This document shows positions 12,901 through 26,098 of a DNA stretch of 64,000 nt, piece by piece. This stretch comes from Toxoplasma gondii ME49 (lineage: Eukaryota; Apicomplexa; Conoidasida; Eucoccidiorida; Sarcocystidae): NCBI RefSeq assembly GCF_000006565.2, contig NC_031478.1:293874-357873 (forward strand), read 5' to 3'. The first letter of the stretch is position 1, and each line of letters starts with the position of its first letter. The notes below the pieces were generated by a model. That model was not told the DNA's origin. It worked only from the letters and a program-made list of their open reading frames with translations, and did no database searches. A program made the position numbers and the translations under genes.

Positions 12901-15679
12901 ATGAATTGCGAAGGGAGACGCCAAGAGAAACGGAGCATGCAACGACAGAGGAAAACGGAGCCGGTTGCCCTTCCCTGCGGGATCGACTTACGTTGGGGCA
13001 TCAGAGCTTTGCCCACTTCCCAGACGATTCCGTACAGATTCGTCTGCAGGCAGAAAGCGAACTTGAGACGAAAAAAAGAGATAGAGACGAGACACGTCCA
13101 CAACGAACTACGGCTCGAGATGTGCCCTTGTTTTTTCAGGAAAATAGAAGAAACTCAATTTTACAAGAGGGTCACACTCTGCAGGATCACGGGTCGTCGT
13201 ACACGACGCCTCTTGAACGTAGGCATCATTCTTGCTTTCTTTATCAATGTTCTGTGTCTCGCCATCGAAGCAAATGCGTCCTCGAATGCATGGACTCAGA
13301 TGGAGGACCAAAGAGAGACATGAAAAAGGTACAGACGACCACGATCGAATCTGTTAAAAGCTTCAGTGTTTGGTAGCCTTTCCTTTCCCGTCTCGAGTGG
13401 GACCGTTTCCAAATATCACTAGTTGGTCGAGAAGCCTGCAGATGTTTCTCTCGAAGCGTGCATCGGCCGGTGAGCCAGTCAACTCACCCCGCGATTCGCT
13501 TGCAGACTGGCAAGATCGGTGTAGACATATTCATTATCTGCGGCTCCCTCTCGTGCTCCAGACCCCCGGGCACCTGAGGCCTGCCCACTAGTTCTCTTGC
13601 CTTCCCTGGCTGTCTCTGCATCTCCTTCTCGCTCGAGAGGAACACAAGAAGCAGAGGCGGAGCGTCCGCCTGTCTTCGAGTCCCGCGAGGGGCCGGTTGT
13701 GCGCCGAGAGCGCCGAGGAGAGCCGGGAGAAGAAGTCGCGCCTAGGTTGTCGTCGAGGGACGCAGACGAGGCAGCGCAGTCTTGAGACTTCCGAAGATCA
13801 CTCGAGCGTTTCAGCACGCGGCTCGCGAAGATCGACCGGGCAGCTTGCGCATTGCGCGTGACCAGCCAGTCAGGCAGCGGAAGCGAAGACGGAAACGCAG
13901 AGCAGGTCACCAACTCGGGCGCGCTCAGGCTGAAGGCCGGGAGCCCAGATGGGGACTGAGGTTGAATTGTGATCTGCGGGAACAGCAATTGGAGTGTGAG
14001 TGACAGAGGAACGCGAGCGTCGACAGCACAAGACACCCGAAAAAACAGCTGTTCGAACGTTCACCCTGGCATCTTTTACATTCTCGAGAGGAGCAATGCT
14101 GACGCAGAAAAGGTGAGCCAGCATTACGCGTTTTGGTCGCAGGTTCACTCGTAGGGTGGCATGTATGCGCACGCGCACAGACGAGTTGTAGTACACCAAG
14201 CAATGTGTAGATTCGGAAATGAACATAAATCGAGGCAGCTGGATTTCTGCTAAAAACAGAAATGCAGAGGGTCGCCGTACACAGGGAGTCTCCTGGGTGC
14301 TGTTGCCCTGCATCCCAAGTCCTCCTTGTTCTCTACCTCAGGCAAAGACGCGATTATTGACGAGACGGAGCAGCGGGGAACGAAAGTGAAAATCGAGGGA
14401 ACACGCACGCACGTAACTTGTCCTGTACCTTGGCATCATCATAGACATCGGCCATAGTGAGGTAGTGTGTGGTGCAGACATGTCGAAGCACAGGATCAGC
14501 GACTTCCTCGCCTCCCGACTGGCCCATCCGGAGTTGATGAAGACATTCCGAAGCCCAAGAGTAGAGATCCTCTCTTTTTCCTGGGCGAAAAAAAGGCCGA
14601 CATCGGAGGCCTTCCAAAATCAAGGCGTCCTGAGCACGAGAGAAAAAGCACGTTTTCAAAAAGGTAGGGAAAAATAAGAATCCGAATCAGAGAGGAGGGA
14701 AAAAGACGATAGAATGCGAATGAGGAGAAAATGAGGAAACAGCGCGAGGTAAGACAGCACGACGAAGAAGTGAGGGGCGAACTGAAGGAGAAAGAGGATG
14801 TTATGAGGGACGGACGGTGGCTCGAGGCACCATGTAATATCGGAAAGGAAAACAGAAACAGTTAGAGGTACACATGTGTGTGTGCTACGCAGCGCCGGAC
14901 CTTGATGTGACTCGTACGGGGCGAACTGCACAAAAATAAACGTGAATACGCGCAGACGCAACTGAACACAGATGCATTCGCAGAAACATAGGTTCGGAGA
15001 TTGCTGTGCACTGGTCAGGAATGATTACGTGTGCTCGATCAGCAAAGAGGAAAGCAGAAAAAGTGGATGGAGCAGGTAAACGTACTTCGAGTGAAGCGAT
15101 TCCATTTAGAACCAGGGTAGCGAATTTCCCTTTGAAAATGACAAGAACGGCCTCAGCAGTTCTAATAGGGCACCCGTCAGTCTGCGGTGTATCGGTCACT
15201 GTCCTTGGTTCTTCTGCTGTGGCATGAGCATCCTCGCCGGCATAACCCAATTTATCCACCAGATCTGAATCCTCTGTTCGACCGTTCTTCAGCAGCTTAA
15301 CGACTGCGAAGGCGAGGGGGCAGTCTAGGTTCTGGAGAGGATTGCAACGATGCTTTCTGCCGAGACACAAAACAAGCTGGCAGCGTTTCTTGCATACGCA
15401 TGTGTGCGAATCCTGAGGCGTGATTCCAGTTGCCTCCTCCGGAACGTTAGTTTGATTGGAGAAGAACGAAAGAGGTGAGGGAGCCTCCATTCTTGGTTCA
15501 GAAAAAAGCGGGAAAAGCGGAGACGGAAATGTCGCGCCGCGCACGTCTAGCCATGGCGCCATACCTTCCCGATGGCCTTCAATTCCTCCGCAAGGCGGGG
15601 AATTCTGGCACCCGACCGCCGCCACTGCAGACACACTGGTCTTGGAGAGGTTTATGGAAGCACGGCTTCCGTCTGTCAT
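5364..15679 (-). CDS. POT1: POT1 / telomere-end-binding protein alpha homologue
   Basis: It is predicted to bind the single-stranded G-rich telomeric overhang in the nucleus. Exons, 5' to 3' on the minus strand: 15679-15086, 14629-14429, 13973-13488, 13043-12992, 12726-12620, 11961-11854, 11261-11150, 10493-10380, 9851-9757, 9227-8563, at least one unplaced exon in 8562-7544, about 7543-7212, 6286-6217 and 5894-5364. The OB1 fold starts at EYVYTDLASLQ (human NYIYTPLNQLK), then TNLYGIVWEV, VAIFDETVKFDV and GDIVRVHRSNV (human GDIVRFHRLKI). A linker helix (EEDVCRIRALRYYAQQLL) leads to OB2 (YYKPLAELQ, EVYGDLIVRV). The C-terminal part has CLIC and CPTC, matching the zinc cysteine pairs of human POT1, then YDFRLVLADAHGTHLIV. 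Every placed junction agrees in phase. The 11149-10494 intron uses a GC donor. The start at 15679 is the first Met after an in-frame stop and is less certain. Confidence 0.85.
6061..6081. repeat. (TA)n microsatellite
   Basis: Simple TA repeat in the last intron of the POT1 homologue, 167-187 bases from the final exon. Confidence 0.9.
6608..6629. repeat. (TA)n microsatellite
   Basis: Simple TA repeat within an intron of the POT1 homologue. Confidence 0.9.
7639..7661. repeat. (TA)n microsatellite
   Basis: Simple TA repeat inside the unresolved 7544-8562 part of the POT1 homologue, flanked by TATGCATA-rich sequence. Confidence 0.9.
9955..10007. repeat. Imperfect (TA)n microsatellite
   Basis: A 53-base stretch of almost pure T and A with interruptions, in the intron between the linker-helix exon and the first OB2 exon of the POT1 homologue. 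It is the longest of four such tracts in this gene. Confidence 0.9.
13488..15679 (-). other. Unrecognised N-terminal extension of the POT1 homologue
   Basis: Exons 15679-15086 and 14629-14429, plus most of 13973-13488, encode roughly 410 residues before OB1. They join in phase 0 at strong splice sites (GAA|gtacgt, then AAG|gtacag into cag|ATC), so they probably belong to the same transcript. The sequence includes strand-like AVLVIFKGKFATLVLNGIAS, helix-like REDLYSWASECLHQLRMG and then CTTHYLTMADVYDD. That helix followed by a strand faintly resembles the linker-plus-OB2 layout further downstream, which may mean an extra OB fold. The last 80 residues before OB1 are Ser/Arg/Gly-rich and look disordered. 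It could instead be a separate upstream gene spliced in only by my reading. Confidence 0.5.
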
Positions 15680-17117
15680 ACGATTCGCTTGCTGAAGATG
15701 GTGCTACAGCCTGCCGCTTCCTTGTCCGGTTCTGTGCAGGGTTTGTGTTCACTTATACTCGCAAGCGCTTCTCTGTTCTTCTGTGAGTTCTCGGCAGAGT
15801 GCACAGACCCAAGGAACTAGCACTGGTATTACCGGCAGCGGAGCAAACCTATTGGGGTTCCTCATCCGGCGTTTTCATTTGTGTTGCCACATGCGCTGCC
15901 CGATTCGCTGGTCGTCCTCTTGGGGTCTCCGGGCTTCTCGCTAGCTTCCCATTGTCGACGCTGGCGTATGCTTTCCCCAGTAAAAAGAATTTCGAAGTTC
16001 TGGTCGAACCAGGTTGACGATTCTTCGAGTATTTCTGGTTTCTCTTTTGGGGTGTGAAGGCACGGCGAAGGGGTCTGCTCTCTGAAAGCATGTCGTCAGG
16101 AGAGAACCACAAGAAAAGTGTGACGGACGTTGATCAAGAACTGCTTCGCTCCCAATAGTCGAGTAGGTATGTTTGAAGGGAAAAATCACTGCGGACGGCC
16201 GGTTCCTGATGCTCACTTTATTTTTCGCAGGTCCGCTTGCTACACGCGAGATGTGCAACCCTAGGCAAAGAAAGCAGGTTTTGTCTCACGGGTCACCTCC
16301 ATGAAGAAGCGGAACTTTGAAAGCACACAGAGAAATCAGAAAACACCTTACGATCTCTTAAGCAAGACACCACAAGACAAGCTGAGAACGATGTCCCGGC
16401 TTCCTTGTTAAGACTGAAATTCACACCAAAAATTTGGAAACCAGTACAACTTTTCGACGTCGGCCCTCCAGTACACTTTGCTAGCTTGCAGTTTCACGGG
16501 CTCTGTAACATATCCTGAATATATTCGCAACGACGCGGATTCCTATTAGTCCGCCAAAATACGTGGCGAGGCCCTACAATGAACAGAGACAAAATGGTCA
16601 TGATTTTCGTGGTCACCAGATGAGCGGCACACGTTTTCCAAATGGGGCTCGTGGCACAGCCATGATTCAGGAAGGAAGTCCATGCTCGGGATGAGTTAGG
16701 GTTCGTTCTCTCTGCCTTTGCAACTTCCAAGATCGCGTGATAGTTTGATAATGAGGGAGCAACTAGAAAACATTTTCGAAGTTAGTAGCCCTTGAGACTC
16801 GTGTCTGTCAACATTTCCCAGACACCTGCCTCGGACTACAAGTGAAGAGCGCAGTCGCACAGCGGTGTAGCCTGCGGTGACGTGGACGAGTTCGCTTGTC
16901 AAAAGATAAGCAGCCCCTGAAAAAGTCAGCTCAGCTTCTTCTGAAGCGTCGTGGCAGTGCCTTACACGAGGAATGTTTGAGAGCCCAGCATAGGGATGTA
17001 CGTACACCACACAGTAGGCACCTTCGAACTGGAAACCCAGCCCGGCTGAGGTAGCTTTTGTATATTTGGCTCGCCCGCAGGGCCTACGTTTCTGTGGAGC
17101 CGCCCCGTGACGCAACC
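15680..17117. other. Divergent intergenic region
   Basis: The genes on either side point away from this 1.4 kb, so it should contain two promoters. I see no coding sequence of quality, no RNA gene and no TRP-type pair. Confidence 0.5.
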
Positions 17118-17941
17118 ATGGATATTCCAGATGTTCTTCCCACATTAGTGAAGGGGAGGAAACTCGTGGAAGACTTCCACTGGGATCAACGGGAAGCAGA
17201 TCTTCGACAAACGATTAGCACGATCGCGAGTAAGCTCGCAGAGCTGCACAGAGAAGACGCCCATCTTCGACAGAAAAAATTCATTAACGAAGAGCGGCGG
17301 AAAAGGCGATTGCTCGTAACAGACTCTTCTTTCCCGAGCTGTCTCATAGAGAGGACATCTGAAGCCGCCCCTGAACAAGGTGCTTCCCACGGGGTGAAAC
17401 CCCTGTCCAGCAGTCGGTCATACTGCCCGTCAACGCTGTCCCGCCGTTCTATCGAAGGGCTCGAATCGACATCTGGGAGCAGTCGCTCTCTTGCAACCAA
17501 CTACTGTGGAACGCGTGCCACTGTGGCAAGTAGGGGCTCACTTAGGTACGTATGGGATAAGGGAAGTAGAGACACAACCCTATCAACAACACACGTTTTA
17601 GGTCCAGTCAAAGTCAGTGTCTGAAGAAGGAACGAAGCCGCGGAAAAAGAATGCTTGTACCACTGCGTAAGCGCACGCATTTCGTGGTCTCTATCGTTGA
17701 CTGTTATTGTAGCTCGATAGCGCACCGAACTGGTCGTTGCATGTCCCGTCCGCCGGCGGTCTGGTCCGCACCACAGGGACGGCCCAGGTGGGTTTTACGT
17801 TTCCAGTTGTATTTCTATTTCAGCTTCCAAGTTGTTTCCACCAGTGAGCTGCAACTTGTCAACGAGATGAGTGGCGGTGTGAAGGAGTATCCGATGTATG
17901 ATGACGCCGAAATCGGTAGATTCGACGGTGCACGGAAATGA
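17118..17941 (+). CDS. Small coiled-coil hypothetical protein
   Basis: I do not recognise this protein. Two exons (17118-17545 and 17824-17941) join in phase at AG|gtacgt and ttcag|C to give 181 residues. Residues 1-65 are charged and helical (KLVEDFHWDQREADLRQ, KLAELHREDAHLRQ, NEERRKRRLL) and look like a coiled coil. Residues 70-140 are Ser-rich and probably disordered. The C-terminus is short and acidic (EYPMYDDAEIGRFDGARK). An alternative ending splices at about 17931 to an exon at about 17979, adding an acidic tail that ends TSEILEL near 18083. The start codon has a good context (AACCATGG). No signal peptide or membrane segment is visible. The gene model, rather than a function, is what the sequence supports. 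Confidence 0.5.
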
Positions 17942-18930
17942 TTGTGAGTGTGGTACAGCAGGGGATCGTTTTTCCAGGATTGGCAAACATCGGAGAGGAA
18001 ATGGACAAAGAAATGGCTGCTGTTCCAAAAAGCTGCCGTGACGATGACGACGTGATGACGACCTCCGAAATACTAGAACTGTGAGCTGAATGTGCATTTT
18101 ATTCAAAACACACAAGGCTAATAGATTGCTCAGTGGAAACAAAACTGTTGAATCATACCTTGCGCGAACAGTCGCGTTGGCTGACAGTGCCCTGGAGCGC
18201 GACCAGGCTTCGAGGATAGAACAGTTCCGGAGAAAGTTCTGTATCCCGTGACAAGTCCTGGACGTACGTCATGAGTGTTCTTGCTCACGGCCACTAGCTA
18301 AACTGAAAAATGTGTTCGCATGTGATATACGAAAAGAAATCGTCCGTGTCGGGGGGAAAACTCGGGTTGTAGTTACTTCACCATATATACAATAATGCCG
18401 CTAAAACACTAGAGATGATCACGGATTTCTGCATCGCTCAAATGTGCAGTTGTCCTAGGAACAGCAAAAATAATTTCATCTCTTCTACGTTGGCATGATG
18501 AGCTCCATGCTCTTATGATCATCTATTAAGGCAGAATGCAACCTATTGATCTGCTTGGCCGCGTCCACCGACGGAAGTGGCATAAGAGGCAAACGCAACT
18601 CAATGTCCTCAATGGATCCTGCTCTAAGTTCTTCGACTCTACGGATTTACCTTGGCTTTCGTCTTCCGGCAGACTACTAGACTGTCTTTTTTCAGATTTC
18701 GCCTTAGTGAAGCAGCACTACCGACTACAGCTAGCTCGCTCGTTTTCTGCTGGCATTCCTAGACCGCGAGCAAGGCCATCATCCGCTCGTTCCACACCGC
18801 CTGCTGCAGACGATCACTTCCAGAGATCCCTGTCGAGTTTATTGAGACTGACGTAATCCACTCACAAAGCCGTACAACCTTGAAACATACGCATCGAGAT
18901 TCAGTCCAGACGAGCGAATCTTCGGACAAC
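17942..18930. other. Intergenic, no clear gene
   Basis: An alternative last exon for the preceding gene may lie at about 17979-18083. A short open frame at 18536-18856 has no recognisable product and is not supported by splice signals. The rest is probably the promoter of the secreted-protein gene. Confidence 0.4.
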
Positions 18931-21161
18931 ATGGTCTTCGTTCTACAGATACTGACCGCCTTAATAGTAGGGGCGCTCCTCGAATCCGATGAGGCAGCTG
19001 CAGAGGAGCACAGTGAATTACGAAGGAGCTCCTTGAGTGCATTAAAGACGCAAGACAATGCGAGGCCACATTTCTCGAAGCCAGAATCCCCCGTAGACAT
19101 TACCGAAAGCATCCCAGATGAAGATTTCTCCAGCAGAGCAGCGTCTGCTCCCTTTCAGCCGACTGCTTTCACTCATGAGACGAATGGTGGGGAGACTAGG
19201 GACCTTGGGAGAAAAAACATCTTCAGAAACGTAGCGGAGCCTGTACAGCTGGTCCCCATATATTCGTCCTTGCTGGGTGACAAATACGTGTCGCCCTTTG
19301 AGTCTCCAATTCCGGTTCCGCTTCCCTTCGCAGGCATTGTTGTGCCAGATATCGCACATCTTACTCCTAAAGTAAGTGGAACCACACGGTCGCTAGCCTG
19401 TCGCCTCATACGCTTTCCATAGGTGAACCAGCTCAGGGAAAGTACAGTCGTGCGTTTTGAAACCGCGTATGAGTCACGTGGGCAAAATATAGCTTAGCAG
19501 TTCAAGTAACGTGGTTTTTAAACGCATTTCTGTTGCTGTGTGTGCAGGGGACGCGCCCCGCGTCTGTATATCCCCGTTCCAAGTCTGGTCCTTTGCTCAA
19601 TGAACGGCGTCTCCAGCTCCAAGGCCGATTGAAAAGAAAAGTAAGACAGCTGTCCTGGTTTTCGATAAGAATGAGCTGAGCCACGAGCAGAGATAGCATG
19701 ACGAGGTTGCAGGCAGCAAGCATGTTTCCGTGTATCGTATCCGCTGTTGTCCGCGCTACAGAGGGTGTACTGGCCAGCAACGTTTCCGGAGAAAACGACT
19801 CCGGATCGCCCCCAAAACGACATGTTTGCAGTGAATATTGTCGGAAGTGAGGGAAGTTCTTCCCCCATTTCCTTGCCGCAACCTGCAGTTGTCTCGGCTT
19901 CAATGACTCTGAGCACCCCTGCAATTCCGTCAAACACAGAGTCACCAAAGGTGCCCCTTCTTTACGAGGATACGTGGGAAAACGACATTCCACGAACAGG
20001 ACAGAAGCAATACACGAGTAAATACTACAATTTTGAAGCGGGAGATTATAGGCCAGATTCTTGGATGTCCCACTCAAGGCGACTTAGCGAAAGCGACTCG
20101 CTCACTAGCCCTGAAATCGTAAGCTGACGGACACCATGTGTTGTTCCTTACTTGGACTGCTCATAGATGACACAGTACAATATACTTGGCAAACACCTGT
20201 AGGACTGTCTTGCTTAGCGTTGCCACTTGTCAGCCACCTGGTCGCAGTTGCATTGTGTGCACAGATTGTCTCTTCAAGAATAATGATCAAGGACAGATAC
20301 ACTGCTAACATCAATCCTTGGGCTGTTCGAGCAAGAGCACAGCCGCCTATGGTGTTCTACTATCCTCAGACGGCAACGCATGCCGTGGACGAGCTCCCGA
20401 ACGGTCAAGGCATCGAACGAATTTCCGCAAATGACCTGCCAGCAGTACCGCCTCCGCCTCCTTGTGTTGGCGTCGGTGAGCAAATGGCTAATCACTTCAA
20501 GCAACCCATTCGGTGAAACATCGCACTGTATACCGGTCGGCACTAACGTTTTTGTCGTTAGAAGAATTTGCTCCAATGAGTTGTGGTTGTGTCTCCACCA
20601 GGGTGCTACCGGCGTCTCGATCTGAAAAACAAGCCGCGCCTGTTTGCCTCGCGCGCTCCGGTGGTCGTGGTGGAAGTGATTGAAGAAAAGAAAAAAATCC
20701 CGAAGGAACCGAAAGAAGAGAAAGTTAAGGTATCAGCACCGCCGGAGATCCGATATATTCCACTGTCGAAGGAATATATACCTCTTCTTGCCTGGCCAGT
20801 GACTCATCCACACCCTGGTGGCTCAACGCATAATGCTCATGGACCGGGAGGAGTTTCCTTTCACGGTCCACAGATGATGGGTCACGGTGATCACACTTAT
20901 CCTGAACATGATACATGGTCTGGTGGCGGGCACGACCAAGAGTCACATAATGCATCGTATGCGGCAGAAACAGGGACACCCACGTCAGGGTTAGACGGGT
21001 TTCCCCCTACCACGGAGAATGCCCAACCATCGGGTGGTAGCCGGTTGCATTCAGAAGCCCCCACTCACAGTTCTTTTGATCAAGGGGCGTATGCAGTGCC
21101 GGACGGCATGGGTTCAAGTATGATTCTTCCTTACACGGCAGCTGGTGATGCCACGTTTTAG
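18931..21161 (+). CDS. Signal-peptide protein with His/Gly-rich tail, unknown function
   Basis: I do not recognise the family. Exons 18931-19371, 19548-19640, 19762-20118, 20292-20475 and 20602-21161 join in phase to 544 residues. The ATG opens a clear signal peptide (MVFVLQILTALIVGALL), so the product should enter the secretory pathway; there is no second membrane segment and no GPI-type tail. The mature protein is acidic and Pro/Ser-rich. It has VYWPATFPEKTTPD (exon 3), a proline run before the last junction, then VVVVEVIEEKKKIPKEPKEE followed by IRYIPLSKEYIPLLAWP. The alternating charge and proline near EEKKKIPKEP is loosely like alveolin repeats, but too short to call. The last 120 residues are rich in His and Gly (HPHPGGSTHNAHGPGG, MMGHGDHTYPEHD). 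The fourth acceptor (atcaag|GAC) is weak, so that exon could start slightly elsewhere. A microneme, dense-granule or cell-envelope role is possible but unproven. Confidence 0.65.
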
Positions 21162-23097
21162 TCACTTTCGGGAAGCTGCAACAATTCATGAAGGTCGGTG
21201 GATGACTGTAAATGCCAATGCTTCGACTTGAAATTAAGAGATGCCCCCTCGTTGCTCGTATGATTTCAATGTTTCACTGATCATGTTGGTAAAACCTTTC
21301 TTGCATGCCATAAAGGCTGAGCCTCAGAAGCAGGAATATTTCAGATCCGGTTCCTCCAATCTCCCATGTTTCGCTTAATACAGAATGCCAACTGGACTGT
21401 CTGCACGATGCCTCTCCGTTTGCTTGATGCACCGCCTCCAGGATGCGTCACTGGTGTTTTAACATAATTTGAACACGTGGTCGCTTCTGTTCCCTCTGTA
21501 TTCGCCAGTAGGAAGCCGCCAAAATAGCCAGCTGGCATCATGCTTCGTTTGGGCAGTTTGACTCGATGCATTAGAACGTGAGGCACAAACCGGGAATGTA
21601 AAGTTTGGTAAATTGTCGTGAGTTCTCTCCAAAAGTCTTCGGTATACCTGGCGAATGCGCCACCTTTCGATTTGCAAGGTGGTTCCACAGACAAATATCG
21701 TGTGTTCAAATGGTTCTCATCTGAAGAAGGCAAAACGCCAGGAGAGACCAACGTAAGCAGACTCCACGTCGTGGCATAATGGTAGTGAAAAAGAATCGAG
21801 AGAATTGTGCGTTTTTATCCTTCTTTGACTATGTCACACGGACCCATTTTCGAGAGACTATTGAAACTGACTCTGGAAACTAGCGAAGTTTTTGCTTATG
21901 TTTGACGGTGGAAAGACAGGCTGTCATTGTCGGACTCAACACGGCATCAGCCAATGAAAATTAGAGACACCGATTTCTAAGTATATCTTACTGTCACAAG
22001 TGTTCTCAATGGAAATGTGCTGTCAATGATTATTCGTGGGCGGTTTGAGGTACTGCGATTTTCACTTGCACGAATTGCATTTTGACTCTATATTGTTTCC
22101 ATGCATTTATTTCCCTTATAATCACTGTGCCGTCAGCGGTTTCTGTTTTTTCTCAACAGTCACTACCAACTATGCGTTTCAAGCTTCTCGTTTTACAGAA
22201 CGAATGCATCACCTGTTCAACGCGCCGCAGTGCGCTGTGATGATCACAGCAGGTTTCCCGAGGACCTTCCATACTCATTTTAATCAGCCTACATGTGGCC
22301 GAATTAGACCGTGCACTACATGTGGCGGTGTTTGTTGATGAAACTGTTCGCAGATATGCAGCTGTCTATTGCTCATACTCCGGTGTTTTGTTTCTGATGT
22401 AGTAGTCGGCTGCTAGCTGGTGGTTGCTTCTACACGGTGATCAAGAAAAGCTGCACGCATGCTTCTGAGTAACGGGGCGAGACGAGCATTCAGTGTTGCA
22501 AACGCGGAAGTATTTAGCCTCCATCGAAATTGGCATTTGGTTTTTGATCAGATAAATTAAATTAGCCGAGGTCCCCTTCGTGCAACAACGGCAACGATAA
22601 CACCCTGTCTGAGCATTGCTCGGCCAAAATACCAGGTTACTGAGGCACGGACACAATAGTGATGTTTCTTGAGTGCTGTTTTCATGAAATATAAGCAGAA
22701 AAGGCTTTATGGACTGCGGGGTCTCTCCGGTACACCCAGGACGACAAAATAAATGCAACGACGACAAGCTTGTTTCTTAGACACGCAACGGACGAACTTA
22801 CGCGCATTTCATATTTGGGGCTCTCGAGGGTTGAGACGGAAATTCTTTTTCTTCAGCTCGTTTGTGCTACCCCGCAAGACGTTTATGGGTGCTTTGAGCT
22901 CGATGATGTTGTAGCTACCCGACGGCAAGAGTGGTACACAACAAAACCAGGTTTTGGTGTGAATTCCTAGGGCCCAAAAGGCAAAGATCCGCGTTTCTTC
23001 ATATCGGGGAGGTGTCCTTAGTGTATGAGCTCATTAGGAGAGCCACCTAGGCCGACAGTGTGAACGAACGCGTCTTGGTTCAATTGCCTTCAACAAG
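21162..23097. other. Intergenic, no gene seen
   Basis: About 1.9 kb between two plus-strand genes. Open frames are short, on both strands, and unrelated to anything I know. It should contain the 3' end of the secreted-protein transcript and the PKA promoter. Confidence 0.5.
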
Positions 23098-26098
<3,001 letters not shown>

